Source: Hemerocallis citrina
Lineage: Eukaryota; Streptophyta; Magnoliopsida; Asparagales; Asphodelaceae
Direction of reading: 5' to 3'
Assembly (NCBI GenBank): GCA_017893485.1
Contig: CM030362.1
Span: forward strand, 37,480,984-37,544,983
DNA length: 64,000 nucleotides
Shown one piece after another: positions 1 through 12,307 of this stretch; the first letter of the stretch is position 1, and each line of letters opens with the position of its first letter. Both the position numbers and the translations under genes were made by a program. The notes beneath the pieces were generated by a model. The model was not told the DNA's origin and ran no database searches. It saw only the letters and a program-made list of their open reading frames with translations.

Positions 1-669
1 TCTTTCATCAAAGCCCAATAACCAAAAAACGGATTTGTACTACTGGGTCAGGGTGAAAGCCCATTACAAACCAGCCCACGTTATTTAACGAGTAATTCAA
101 ATTCATGATTATCTCTAAGAGACGGTTTAAACTAAATCTCTTATCATGAAACGATTTAAACTCTACATCTTATCCAAAAATACCGGGACATAGGGTAAAA
201 TGTTTATCTCTAAACTGTCTCTAAAGGCGACTATAAATACCCCTCTCCCCCACCATAAAAAGTTTATGGTAATCAATATTTTTCCACAAAACACTCTTTC
301 ATAATCTTCATGATTACTGACTTGAGTTTGACATGAGGTTGGAGATTACTGAATTTCTCATAATCTAAACAAACCGGTGGATTGTAACATGCAAAGTTTG
401 GCTACAACGCGAAATTCAGAATTTCATGAAATCCTCCAAAATTAATGGAGATCCGAACGAATCAGTCTTTTCCACATAGGTAAATCTTTGCTTGCTGGGC
501 AAGAGTATAGAGATGACATGTATTTCTATTACTATGAATATCATAAATGAAAATGAAGTACCTACAAAATTCTGTTACAAAGGTGAGTATCAAAATTTTC
601 AAAGGCAGCAAAACAGTGGATTGTAGTATGCAAAATTTGATTAAACCCCATTTTTCGAAAGCGGCAACA
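1..669 (+). mobile_element. Relic LTR of the Tat-like gypsy family
   Basis: This stretch aligns by eye with the reverse complement of the LTR at 42599-43194. Shared landmarks, in the same order, are the text around 1-60, a TATA segment GGCGACTATAAATACCCC near 230, and the CTCTTTCATAATCTTC/GATTACTGACTTGAG block near 290-330. It ends with GCGGCAACA (661-669), the terminal word of the complete LTRs at 12234 and 22927, and is followed by a weak primer-site-like TGGCCTGTCT. The left end lies outside the window. It is heavily diverged and contains an internal near-duplicate (about 374-400 and 612-640). No coding capacity is seen. Confidence 0.65.
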
Positions 670-1552
670 CAGTGGCCTGTCTACCGCGGAGAATCAATTT
701 TTCAAGCAACTTCTAGCCTTCTAAATTATTCAGATTTATGGAATGCTGATTGATAAAAACTGAAAACTTCGATGCAAATGCCAAATATCTTTAGCGCTTG
801 GAGTAAACAGAGGGAGAGACAGTGAACTAGCATATTAGGCAGGGAGGATTGTGCACTATTTTTATTCAGAAAGAAGAAACAACTTAAAATTCTTGTAAAT
901 TAATTATTATAAATGCTTCAAGGATGTGAAGGAAGTACGACCAAATGCGTTAATGACTAAAAATCTCCTTCTCCATATAGTTTGTTCCATGGGATCCTTT
1001 ATCTGATTCTGTAGTTTCATTCCAGCTGATCTGATACCATATATATAGTAGTCAGAGTTTCGATAGATTGAATGGATTGAAATAGAGTATAAGGTACATA
1101 CAATATATAGAGTCTATTTTTCATACTCTAAATTTTGTCTTTTTGCTAAACTGATGTGTCAAAAACATAATCGGGTGTCTTATGTAGGATGAATGGAGTG
1201 GAGAACAAATGTTTCCGTCTGTCAAGACTAAGTCGACTGAGCCAATTAAGTCGACTGAGCCTGAAGAACAGTTCTGTACAGTCGACTGATCCTACACCAG
1301 TCGACTGTACCAAACTGAGCCTACAGCGTACTTCTGTTCAGTCGACTGATCCACAGTCCAGTCGACTTAAGCCTATCCGTAACAAACTCCTAAACATCTG
1401 CAACCTCTTCAAACGATCCAAAAGAATAGATCTGTAACTGCACTACTTGTATCCCTACATAATAAGATCTGTAACAAATTCTATGATCTGATAGGATCTG
1501 TAAAAAGTCTATATATATCATCTTGCATCACCGGTTTAAGGTGTGCAAGCCA
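670..1552. other. Unassigned AT-rich DNA ending in an LTR-like segment
   Basis: No gene is visible. From about 1140 the sequence looks like the end of a retroelement LTR, because it runs directly into a primer-binding-type word TTGGTATCAGAGC at 1567-1579. The segment 1215-1370 carries five to six copies of GTCGACT in CAGTCGACTG-like palindromes. Short open frames here have no recognisable domains. Confidence 0.4.
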
Positions 1553-1734
1553 ATCCAAAAACTAACTTGGTATCAGAGCTTAACAGAGATTAGATGGTGA
1601 ACTTGGATTGGTGGGAGTGGAGATGGTATTGTGGATACAATATTGGTTGCAGCGGATTGAAGGGTGGCCATGATTGAAAGAAGTTAGGCTCGGTTAGGAT
1701 CAGATAGGCTCTGATACCAAGTTAGTTTTTGGAT
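1553..1734. repeat. 27-bp perfect inverted repeat containing facing primer-binding sites
   Basis: The arm at 1553-1579 is exactly the reverse complement of 1708-1734, with a 128-bp spacer. Each arm consists of an LTR tail (ATCCAAAAACTAAC) joined to TTGGTATCAGAGC, the word that pairs with the 3' end of initiator methionine tRNA in many plant retroelements. The two LTR/primer-site junctions therefore point at each other. Confidence 0.8.
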
Positions 1735-3390
1735 ATTCAAGATATTCGACTGATGGGTAACTATGCAGTCTCAATAACATGGCCTGATGGGACTGTGTAT
1801 ATTCTCTACTTGTTCGGTCCCTTTTGAACATAATGCATGTTTCTTGATTACGCTAATGACCAATCCATGTCGTTCTAGGTAGTTAGACTTTAAGATTTGA
1901 TTGATAAATGGAAGATCAACCCTCCTCCTAAATATGATTTAAACTGTATACATATACGCTTCTTATATGATTTTACTAATGATGGTTTCAGTCATTTACA
2001 GTTCAATTCATTCCATGAAATTTTCTGTTGAACTTAATTTTCATCTATAATCAAACAAATGCTATGCCCCCGTGCAATTTTTTAAAGAATTCTTAGCATC
2101 TTCCAGAATTGGTCATGAAACCAGGAACAATTAGTTTATGCAGCTTTCAGAATTTCCTCCATCCTTAAATTTCATATTCCTCTACCAAATCAATTTCTGA
2201 AATCAAAGCACTAATACCAAATGTGATGTACAGATAGCTCCATACGATCGGTTGCAAACCATGGAGAGGCTTGTCAATGTACCTCAACCAGTAGCTGCGA
2301 GCATGTATGCTTCCTAAATCAACATATCAGAAAGAGCTTGTACACATCAAAGAAAGCAGATAAACTTTGTGCCAGTTACAGCTGGTAATATCCTTAAAAC
2401 ATTTATGTATCTTTGATGTAATTATTTGGGTGATCAATATGATGTTCCGATGGCAACTCTCGTGCCATCTTTATCTCCAAAAATAAAATAAAATAAAATA
2501 AAATAAAATAAAATTAAAAAAAAAACCCCTTAAAACATGTGTGGATAGATGAAATACCTTGCTTACGTATTATTGGGAAGTGCATTAACATAAATACGGC
2601 AGTAAGAAGTGGCAATCTTCAGAAATCACTTGGCTTGAAGGCTGCATTGAGATGAAGGTTGATTAATTAAAATATATATTGTATGGTAAAGGGAAAAAAT
2701 ATCATTGTAATATATAACAGGTGAAATTTTTGAGATGTAATGATATTAATTTTTAAGGCAATTTTTTTTTCTTAGGAAATCATTCTCGTGAATATTGTCC
2801 TCTCTTATATGTGATATACTTTATAAATGGGAGTGTATGTTTAAAAAAACTAGCTCTATGAGCACGTAAAATGCTCATATCATATGCAAGATAATTTATA
2901 GTCAATGAAGGATTAAGTATGTATATTGCACTTATTGATTGGCTTGATGGCCGAGGTAGGGTTATAATAGTTAGTTAAAGTTTCATGTTGGTTTTCCAGT
3001 TCGTGTCACTAAATGACATGACATCACATTATCTTGAGATATATAGTGTAGATTTTAATTTTATTATTATATAAGTAATATGTTAAACTCACACGAACTT
3101 GTTTTTATCCAATGTATGTTCATTTCCTTCCCAAAACATTATAAGTCGAGGTGATTGATCCACGATATTTTTTAATTATACACAGATAAGTCAAACTAAG
3201 TAGAACCAGATATCTATGACTATGATTTGATGTATAATTTAGGAAAATGAAAACTTCATATCCATCAGTGTTTTTTCCTTATAGTGGAAACATATCCATT
3301 ATAAGATGAACAAACAAAATATCACAATTGATTAATTATTCAGTCAGTTTGGTTTAATAGTAGAAATTGGATTCGATTTTTTTACATAAT
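1735..3390. other. No gene seen; AT-rich with an (AAAAT)n microsatellite
   Basis: I find no protein domain, RNA gene or element boundary here. A pentanucleotide run of AAAAT lies at about 2480-2514. The composition is AT-rich and resembles decayed intergenic DNA. Confidence 0.5.
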
Positions 3391-3399
3391 AATGTTTCC

Positions 3400-3508
3400 A
3401 AAAGGCATATGTTGAATATTTTTATTGGTATGAAATTAGTCATTATTCTCAAGGTTGAATTCTTGATTTAAAGGTCTTTAACGAGCCTCTTCTCCTCAAA
3501 TGATGGTG
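3400..3508 (+). pseudogene. LINE reverse-transcriptase fragment, segment 1
   Basis: In one + frame the sequence reads (stop)ILDLKVFNEPLLLK(stop)WW up to the edge of the copia insertion. This matches the region that follows the RT domain in plant L1-type LINEs, where a GGLGI-D-L-K-x-x-N-x-A-L-L-x-K-W-W motif is usual. The same frame resumes after the insertion at 24117 (WWKIVPSNSLISQTLRSLY), so the two pieces belong to one element. It is degenerate, with stops where Leu and Trp codons are expected. Confidence 0.65.
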
Positions 3509-3809
3509 CGTTAAGAATATGAACTGTGAATACAAGAACACAATCTGCACAATATGGATTGAAATGCCACACTCTTATTGAATCTCATACTAGGCTTTAA
3601 ATAGCCTTTTACACAGCAACTGAAAACAGAAAAACTCAGTACAAATTAGCTACGTGATCAACAAACAGCTCTCTCTCCTAGAAACTAGGACTTATTAAAT
3701 AGAAAAACTAATACTTCCTAGCTTCAAGCAACTAACACTCTGACCCTTTCAATCCCTCCCTTAAACTAATACTTCCTAACTTCAAGCAACTCACACTCTG
3801 ACCCTTTCA
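3509..3809 (-). repeat. copia-1 3' LTR
   Basis: About 95 percent identical by eye to 23807-24116. The first base shown on the + strand is C instead of the T of the other copy, so the terminal TG/CA pair has decayed here. It contains a short internal duplication ending ACTCTGACCCTTTCA. Confidence 0.9.
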
Positions 3810-3908
3810 ATCCCTCCCTTAAACTAGCTGCAGAATGCAGTTAGTTCATATCTGCAATATCACACATTCCCATCTTCTCTCTAAGTCTCTGGAAAGTTTC
3901 GAGCTTTA

Positions 3909-4968
3909 GGAGGCGTTTGGTACGCGGATTGAAGAATTCCCAGGAATTGGTGGATTCCCAGGAATATGGGGGTAGGAATGAAGATTCCCGGGAATGTTGC
4001 AATACTGTGTTTGGTATACGACATTACATGCCTGGGAATACTTTATTACTGTGTTTGGTATAGAACAATTCATTTCCATCAATCCATCTCTATAGTAGAC
4101 ATTACCGAAAATACCCTTTTGGCTTTATTTAAAAATAAATAAATATAAAAGTTATCTAATTTAATAATTGATGTATATGCATGCATGTGCAAAAGCAATA
4201 CTGATATATATCTTATAAAACTTTATATTAAATTAACAAATATATTCATAAAAAAAATTACACTATGATTCAAATATATTTCAACTTAGATGAAAAACAT
4301 AACAAAAAGGAAAAATGAAATGTATTTATTAACACGAGACATAAGTACTGAAATATATACAAATAAAACAATAAAGTTCATAGAAGCAAATTCCAACTCC
4401 ACATATTTGAACAAGTTTTAAATTAAAAAAAAACGTAATAGCTACTAGATTGCAGTTTGTGTCAGCTACTGATCAAACAAACCATTTTTTAAAGAGATCA
4501 GAAGTACTCCATATTCTCTCCCTACAAAAATGAATGAAAGTTAAAGTTGATACCACCCGCACAAGCCACATCTCATCTAAAAAAGAAACTAGTGAAAAAG
4601 AGAAACATATACCTGAGGTAAATATAATCCTCTTGACATTTAATTGCACCACTAAAAATGATTGGAAGTTACCGTAAAAGTCACTTAAGTTGTCAGGATT
4701 TCGTAATTAACAATCCGGATCCTACAATCCTAGTTCTTAACAATCTGGAGGGTATTTTGGGTATGCAATAATCTCACTCAATTTTTATGTGGAGGAATCC
4801 ACAAATCTCACCCTTTTCAAGGGGAATGTTTATCCTTCCAAACTAATTATTTTGATAACCCAGGGAATTTAAAATTATTTACAAAACTATACCTATGTCT
4901 TACCAAACCAGGTAATCAAGAGGGTAATCCTAGATTTCCTTATACATTACCGCGTACCAAATGCCCTC
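3909..4968. mobile_element. Non-autonomous PIF/Harbinger-like element
   Basis: The ends are near-inverted copies: GAGGCGTTTGGTACGCGG on the left, and GAGGGCATTTGGTACGCGG as the reverse complement of the right end. They are flanked by the 3-bp direct repeat TTA (3906-3908 and 4969-4971). The 3-bp TTA duplication and G-rich GTTTGGT termini fit the PIF/Harbinger superfamily. No transposase frame exists in its 1.06 kb. It sits inside the end of the copia-1 RNase H region: the copia protein frame reads up to one side and continues on the other. Confidence 0.8.
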
Positions 4969-4971
4969 TTA

Positions 4972-5401
4972 ATGCTTTGGTCATCACATCTGCAATTTGA
5001 TCTTGTGTTCCACAATGAACCAACTTAATCTTCCCTTCTTTTACAAGATCTCTCAGAAAATGAAAACGCACATGCATCACTGGATTCTTTGAGAATTTGA
5101 TTGTGGAAGTGTTGTCACACAATATGGTGGTGCTCCCTTCTTGAACATGACTCAAATTCTTGAATACTCTTCTCATCCATAAAGCCTGACATGCGCATGC
5201 TGCAGCTGCCACAAATTCTGCTTCTGTAGTTGAAAGTGTGACAATTGGCTGTTTTTTCGACATCCATGACACAGCACCTGAACTTAACAAGTAAACATAA
5301 CCTGATGTGCTTTTGGAATCTTCTTCATCACCAGCATATATAATCTGAGTCTGTGAAAGCAAGCAAATTTTCTCCCTCTCCCTTCTTGTAAAGAATACCA
5401 T
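4972..5401 (-). pseudogene. copia-1 RNase H domain
   Basis: The minus-strand translation contains STSGYVYLLSSGAVSWMSKK, LSTTEAEFVAAAACACQALW, CDNTSTIKFSKNPVMHVR and DQIADVMTKAL, the diagnostic order of copia RNase H. The acidic residues D in CDN and E in TEAEF are kept. The natural C-terminus (LETFQRLREKMG) lies at about 3845-3905, beyond the PIF/Harbinger insertion. Frameshifts separate this piece from RT. Confidence 0.9.
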
Positions 5402-5456
5402 AACCAGTAGTTCCTCTCAAATAACGCAGAATCCTTTTAGCAGCTTGCAAATGTAG

Positions 5457-6504
5457 TTAAGTGGGTTTTGACATGTACCTGCTGATTAAACTCACATTAA
5501 ACATGATTTCTGGACATGTAGCTGTAAGATACATTAGGCTTCCAACAATCTGTTTGTAGTATGTGTCATCCACAACAGCTCCATTAACATCCCCACTAAT
5601 TTTGAATCCTGGAACTATTGGACTACTTACGGGCTTGCTTTCTGACATTCCAAACCACTTCAACACATCATTAGCATATTTCCTTTGACACACAAAAATC
5701 CCATCTGGTTTCTGCCATACTTCTCCCAAGGAAGAACCTCATCTTCCCTAAATCAGTCATATCAAAAGCTTTCATCATGGAGTTTTTAAAGTTAATCATC
5801 ATACCTTCATCCTCACCAGTGTAGATCAAGTCATCCACATATATGCTAACAATAAGCACTTTACCTTCATTGTTTCTCTTACAGAACAAAGTTTGCTCAT
5901 TTGGATACTTCTCGAAACCTTCTTCAATGAAATGAGACTCAATTCGACTAAACAAAGCTCTTGGAGCCTGTTTTAAGCCGTAAAGAGCTTTGTGCAGCTT
6001 GTACACTTTGTGCTCACTTCCCTCCTTCACATAGCCCTTTGGTTGCTCAACGTACACGTCCTCATTGAGTTTCCCATGGAGAAATGCAGATTTGACATCT
6101 AACTAGAGAATATTCCACCCTCTAAATGCTGCAAGTGCCACAATCATTCTCATTGTATCCATTCGAGCTACTGGAGCAAATACTTCAGTGAAATCAATTC
6201 CCTGTCGTTGTGAGTATCCCTTTGCCACTAGTCGAGCTTTGTACCTGTCCACTTCACCATGTTCATTCAGTTTTGTCTTGTAGATCCACTTAACCCCAAT
6301 GGTTCTAGCTCCAACAGGTAGGTCCATGAGCTTCCAAGTTTGATTCTTTTGGATGGAATTTATCTCATTATCCATAGCCTTTCTCCATTTTTCTTCTCTC
6401 CTAGCTCCTTCAAATTCAATGGGATCTTCAGCTGCAACATCTTCTATCATGTAGGCTGCTTCTTCATCTTCACTTAGTCCTTCTCCACTGACATAGTCTC
6501 CCAT
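5457..6504 (-). pseudogene. copia-1 reverse transcriptase
   Basis: Three overlapping or adjacent minus frames (6504-6103, 6057-5671, 5729-5457) cover the RVT_2 domain. Visible motifs are WKLMDLPVGARTIGVKWIYK, YKARLVAKGYSQRQGIDF, LHKALYGLKQAPRA, the catalytic YVDDLIYTG, and SLMYLTATCPEIMF. A stop near 6100 and a frameshift near 5700 break it. The motif set suggests a Tork-like lineage, but this is only an impression. Confidence 0.88.
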
Positions 6505-6615
6505 CCAAGGAGGCTATCTTCTTTCTCTTCCTTGAGCTATAACAGCTTGAGAACTGCCCCCACCATTCCTAGCTTCACTACTGTCACCACTGCTATTAGA
6601 CTCCATATCACTATC

Positions 6616-7995
6616 TTACTCACCACCATCACTATTTTCCTCGCTTCTGTTTTCTCCCTCACTCTCTCCAACCCCAAAGTCATCATCCCCCCATATTAAC
6701 TCTGCCTCAATTTGCTCCTGATAATTTTGTTCCCACTCCCAGCTCCTTCCTTCTTCAAACACAACATCTTTGCTAACCACAATTCTTTTAGCCTTAGGAT
6801 CAAACAATCTATACCTTTTCGACTCTTCATTGACACCTAAAAATATACAAGGGAAACTTTATCATCTAATTTACCTCTCTTTGCTTCTGGAATGTGCACA
6901 TGTGCTATACAACCCCATACTCGAAAGTGATCAACAGATGGTTTCACTCAACTCCATGCTTCCTGAGGAGTGATATTCTTTACTGCAAGCGTAGGACACC
7001 AGTTCAGTAAGTAAAACGTCCAACTTACAACTTCAGCCCAGAAGAGTTTAGGCACCTTCTTGGCAGTAAGCATGCAGCGCACCATGTTCATTAGTCCTAT
7101 TCTTTCTCTCAACAACACCGTTTTGTTATGGTGTGTAAGCAGTAGTAAGTTGTCGTTTGATCCCTTGTTCTTCACAAAATTCTTTGAACATGGATGAAGT
7201 GAACTCCCCTCCTCTATCTGTCCTCAAGCACTTGATGGATTCTTCTGCTTCCTTTTCCACCAATTTTTTGAAGTTCTTGAAACTTTCCAAAGCTTCTGAT
7301 TTCTCAAGTAACAAGTAAACCCATGCTTTACGACTATAATCATCAATGAAACATAAAATGTACCTCTTCCCACTATTAGATATGGGATCAATGGGACCCC
7401 AAATGTCTGTATGAATAAACTCCAACACCTTGCTAGCTCTCCATTCACTCCTTTTGGGGATTGCATTTCGATGTTGCTTTCCAGTAAAGCAATCAGTACA
7501 CACTATCTTTGAATCTTCTAGTTGTGGCAGTCCTCGTACCATCTTCTTAGATTGTAGAGTTCTCAACCCCGTGTGACTTAGATGTCCATGTCGTTGGTGC
7601 CAAAGATACGTGAGGTCTGAGGCACTGGTGAGTAAGCATTCATCTGTTTGTGGCTTAGAGGTTGATGAGCCTTTGTTCAGGAGCACAAACATACGATTTG
7701 CACTCATCCTTGTGTGTGCAATAAGGCCTTTGTCGGGATGATACATGTTGCAGACCCCATTGTTAATGAGGATTGCAAGACCCTTCTCCTGTAGCTGTCC
7801 CACACTTAATAAGTTGTTTCGAAGCTCAGACACATAGTAGACATCTCTGATAACAAAGCTTGTATCATTAAACACCAGTTTTACACACCCCTTGCCAGCC
7901 ACTGTCATCCTAGTGTTGTTGCCATACTTAACAGAATGTTCCAATTCATCTGCTAAACTTATAAACACATCTTTATCACCACACATGTGATTTTA
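6616..7995 (-). pseudogene. copia-1 protease end, GAG-pre-integrase and integrase core
   Basis: Reading down the minus strand from 7986: RDVYYVSELRNNLLSVGQL (GAG-pre-integrase), a His-Cys zinc region (HQRHGHLSHTGL, CTDCFTGK), then the rve core with FIHTDIWGPIDP, YILCFIDDYSRKAWVYLL and CLRTDRGGEFTS. The first two D of D,D(35)E are present. The 7175-6948 frame continues (LLRERIGLMNMVRCML, ending ITPQEAW), and 6807-6616 carries the linker to RT (FDPKAKRIVVSKDVVFEE). Frameshifts at about 7130 and 6900, and a stop just before the start of the long frame, inactivate it. Confidence 0.88.
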
Positions 7996-8897
7996 ACAAC
8001 CTGAGTCGATAAACCAGGCATCACTCCTCTTTGCATCATGATCTTCGATATACGCCATCAACAGCAACTCCTCCTTTTCGTCTAGTTGAGCATAATTGGC
8101 TTCTCTATTCCACTGAGGACACTCATACTGAAAATGCCCTAGGTTATGACACTTGTAGCACTCCACTGTTGCTTTGGTGAAAGATTGACGCCCTCTTCCA
8201 TGACCTCTTCCTCATGATGACGTTGATCCATGCCCTCTGCCTCCTACTTGATCTTCCACCTTGAGAGCTTGATCACTTTCACGGTTGATCACTCTCTTGA
8301 ATTTCTGCTCGTGAACTAAAAGAGAGCTCTGCAGCTCATCAATGGACATAGTCGAGGTATCCTTTGCTACTTCAATTGATACTACAACAGGGAAAAACCT
8401 TTCTACTAAGGTTCTCAAGATCTTTTCCACGATCTTTTCATCTGTCAGATCTTCACCATAACTTCGCATCTTGTTGGAGACAGCCATCACTCTTGCAAAG
8501 TATTCCGTGATGGTTTCTTCATCCTTCATCTCTAGTAACTCGAACTCCCTTCTGAGTGTCTGAAGGTGAGATTTCTTCACCTTGTCATTCCCACCAAATT
8601 TCCACTACATAGAGTCCCAAACAATTTTGGCAGAACGGCAATCCAAAATCTGCTAAAGATAGTTCTGTCAATGGCTTGAAAAAGGTAATACTTGACTTGA
8701 TAATCCATGGTCCTGGCATAATCGAGTTGTGTCTACTCTGCATCTGTCAGCAAGGTTCCTGCTCTTGGTTCCTCGAAACCATTCTCCACCAAACTCCACC
8801 AACCTTTTGCTCGAAGCAAGTTCTCCATGAGTTCACTCCAGTGTTCATAATGACCACTGAAGTGGGGAATCTTAGCCAATCCCTTTTCTTCACTCAT
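7996..8897 (-). pseudogene. copia-1 gag with zinc knuckle
   Basis: The probable start is the ATG complement at 8895-8897 (MSEEKGLAKIPHFSGHYEHW), typical of plant copia gag. The frame 8580-8212 has LQTLRREFELLEMKDEETIT and IVEKILRTLVERF (UBN2/gag). Around 8100-8180 the minus strand reads a CX2CX4HX4C knuckle (CYKCHNLGHFQYEC), followed by the protease start DAWFIDSGC, after which a TAA interrupts. Several frameshifts lie between 8580 and 8897. Confidence 0.82.
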
Positions 8898-9803
8898 CTT
8901 TCTGTGTTTCTCTCTAAGCTGCTGCTTATCTCACTAGTTTCTCAGGCCCAGTGGGGGCTCTGATTAAGGGTGGTAAATGGGCCGGGTCAACCGGCGGCCC
9001 GCCCGTGACCCGCACGGTAAACCCGGGCCATGAAATGCCTTGGCAGGTTCGGGTCGAACCCGGTGAACAGTACCGGGTCGCAAATAATGCGAATCCAACC
9101 TGTTAAACCCGGCCCGCGAACCCGGTTAAAAAGGCCCAACCCGTAGCCAACCCGCGGGTTTCGAACCGTTGGACCCGTACGGGTCGACCGTTGACCTGCG
9201 GGTTAGCCGCTGGGGGGCGCACTGTTCACCAGAACGGTCATTTGGCCGTTTTTTTTGTTGTTTTTGGTTGTTTTTTTTGTTTTTTTTTGTTTTTGGTATT
9301 TTTAGCCTATAAATACCCCTCAAAATCCCATTAAAAATTCACACCTTACTCTCTTACTCTCTCTACTATTATACATCATTTGTAAGGAATTTTTCTTCAA
9401 TTATAGTATTCAACAAGCAAGTCTACAACAAGGCATACACGATCAATTTTCGATCGTATCGAAATCAAAATTGAATGTCTTCAACTCTCTTCAACCCTCG
9501 TCAAATCTCCTTCAAGCTCTCCTCAACTCTTCAATTGCGGAATCGGGAATCGGCAAAGCACTTCTTTCTAGTTCTATTTCTATTCTTATTTTCACGGTTT
9601 ATTTTACATACGCGTATTCCACGGTGAACGGTATCAAAATTTCATACCTCTCTCGTTATATTTTTTTTTGCGTTGTAGTCAAAATTATTGTTGGTTTTTT
9701 GATCTTCTCTATCTCAACCCTCTTGTTTTTTAGATTTTTTTTTATAATTCACCGTTCCTACATTGTGTATTTTTTTTTACATACATTAGTACATTACTAC
9801 ATT

Positions 9804-11613
9804 ATGTCTAGATCACGTGGTAGCGATCGTAGCGGGCAAGATTCTTCCTCCTCTTCCCGTAGGCCACCAATTGTCCCAATTAGTGAGCCGGCCCAAGAGT
9901 ACCATGATCCTCCTACCCAACAATGGGGTACACACGACGAGGTTGTAGGTGACATACAATTAGAAGAACAAGAACAAGAACAACCAACCGAAACCACACA
10001 ACCCCGTAGTAGTAGGAAAAGTAGAGGTGAAACTAGTGATTGGCATAAGTTTTACGATTATATCCCGGACGAACATACTCCGGGTATAGGTTTGAAAGTT
10101 GGTAAAACATGTGGTAAAATATACAAATTCAAGAGGGGTGACGGCACCGGTACAATTAGTAGACACATCCAACATAACCATAAAGACCTTCTTACTGACC
10201 TACAAGGCCAACAAAAAATCAACCCTAGGACCGGTCTAGTTGATAGCCACCCTTATGATCCCGATCTTGTTTGTCGGGAAATGACCCGATTAGTCATTAA
10301 GGAAGAGTTACCATTTTCCTATCCCGGGAATAGGGACTTGGAAAATTTTAATCAAACTGACTTAAACCCTCATTTTAGAAGAATTCCGAGAAATACTTGC
10401 AAAGCGGATTGTTTTAAAATGTACATCGAAATGAAGGACGCTTTGATTGTAATTTTATGGAGTTTAACTTGTAGAGTTAGTTTAACTTCAGATTGTTGGA
10501 CGGGTGTCAACAATATTCCAACAATGGGAATAACCTGTCATTAGATCGACAATGATTAGATTCTTCAAAAAAGAATCATATCACTTACGGCGTTGCCATA
10601 TCCCCATAGTAGCGCTGAAATAGCAAATCGTTTATAGAAATTTGTGATGTTTTTCATATTCGCGATAAAATTATGTGTATTAGTTTTGATAATGCATCTA
10701 ACAACAATGTAGCAATTACTACTTTAAAATCTGTATTAAACCCTCCATCTGACAATATTTTTCATGTTAGATGTGCATGTCATATTATAAATTTATGTGT
10801 TCAAGATGCATTAAAAATAGCCGATTCATATATAGTTAAAATTAGAAATTGTGTACATTTCATTGCATTAAGTCCAAGCATATTACAAGAATGGAAAGCT
10901 TGGTGTAGGGTTAGAAATGTACCTTTTAGAAGATTTTCAAAGGATGTTAGACACCGATGGAATTCTACTTTTGATTTACTAAATGTTGTTACCGAATATA
11001 AAGCAGTTATAAATGCTTTTTGTATCGCAAAAAATATGCATAATTTTGAAATGACTCCCCCGATTGGTTTTTTGCCGAATCTTTGTTGAAATTTTTAGAA
11101 CCTTTTAAAACCGCAACTTTAAAATTTTCAAAAACATATGAATCTATTTCTAGTAGCATTTTTATTGAATTAGTTTGCATGATGCAAACATTTAACGAAA
11201 TGTTAAATGATATCAATGTTGGTGAGATTGTAAAACCTGCATTCAAAAAAATTTTGAAGTATTGTTTCCCTCCTCCTATGTTGATTTGTGTTGCTACCGT
11301 TATGGATCCTCGTATCAAATTAGAAGGTACGAAGAGTTTGATAGAAATATTTTTTGCATTACTTGGGAAAAATGTAGAATTAGTAATTGATTGCGCTACT
11401 TTTTTAGTTCAGTTTGAATCTATGTTAAATAACTTGTATGATTATTATGATAGACGTTTTGCTTCTAGTAGTTCAACTTCTGTAGTTAGTTCTTCTTCTG
11501 GTACTTCTAAAGGTAAGGGTAAAAGTAGAATTGGTGATAGAACATTTAATTTACTTGAACAAATTCAATCAAAAAAACCTAAGACTAATCAACCAAATGA
11601 ATTAAATTGGTAT
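9804..11613 (+). pseudogene. hAT transposase, N-terminal and middle part
   Basis: The start chosen is MSRSRGSDRSGQD at 9804; the longer frame from 9471 adds only a hydrophobic, low-complexity leader. An acidic or Ser-rich region leads to a degenerate BED zinc finger (KTCGKIYKFKRGDG, GTISRHIQHNH; the first CxxC cysteine is not in place). The catalytic part follows: LTSDCWTGVNN, then after a stop at about 10542 and shifts, CISFDNASNN, HVRCACHIINLCVQD, and DVRHRWNSTFDLL, which carries the RW motif. The last visible residues (PNELNW) run into the gypsy TSD. Stops at about 10542 and 11087 and frameshifts make it non-functional. Confidence 0.88.
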
Positions 11614-12234
11614 TGATATGGCTAAAAATAGGATTAAATCGGGACCGTTCACATCGGGCACGAATCTTAAAGCTCAGGGGCAAAACGGTAATTTCACATA
11701 CAAATGGGTCTGAAACGGGTACTGGGTCTCCTTCTCACAGATCCAATAACCCGCGAACGAATCCACCTCAACTGGGTACGGGTCCCGACCCGATACAAAC
11801 CCAGTCCAACAGGATAGAATTAGGGTCTCTGATTGAACCAAATCAACGGGCTTGATTCGCGACTATCCTCTCACCGGGAATTAAGGGATTACATTCCTAA
11901 TTTGATTACGAGGATTTTATTCCTTATCCGATCACAGGGATTACATTCCTAATCTGATCCCTAAGGCGGCTATAAATACCCCCCACCCATCTCCATTAAG
12001 AGGTAATCAATCTTTCTCCAGTTTTTGCGCTCTTTCATAGTCTTCCTAGATTACTGACTTGAGCGTCGGAGGGTGCATCGCCGGGAACAACCCCGGTGTC
12101 TCGCACTTTTTGCAGGTGTACGGCGGGAGCGACGATCATACCCCGACGGAACAGGTATACAGGTTTACTATTCAGTTTCCCTAAGAATCCACAAATTCTA
12201 TCTGTTTGCCTCCATACCAAATTTAGCGGCAACA
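11614..12234 (+). repeat. Tat-like 5' LTR
   Basis: 621 bp, TG...CA, with a TATA segment at 11971 (TATAAATACC) that should serve as the element promoter. The primer-binding site follows three bases after the LTR. Confidence 0.93.
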
Positions 12235-12237
12235 GAT

Positions 12238-12254
12238 TGGCGCCGTCTGTGGGA
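12238..12254 (+). promoter_or_regulatory. Primer-binding site of the gypsy element
   Basis: TGGCGCCGTCTGTGGGA is complementary to a tRNA 3' end terminating in GGCGCCA. The exact tRNA cannot be settled by eye. Confidence 0.8.
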
Positions 12255-12307
12255 ACCCATACAAATAGCAGCCCCTTCTCTTCCCGTTGGTCAGATCTCC
12301 TCCAGCC

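Noticed and set aside
547..1437. Small ORFs of 68 and 82 codons at the left edge
   Set aside because: They lie in decayed LTR sequence. The 82-codon frame is made of repeated GTCGACT words (RLSRLSQLSRLS), not a protein family.
11007..11318. Minus-strand ORF over the hAT transposase
   Set aside because: The + strand carries the hAT motifs in this stretch; the opposing frame has no domain.
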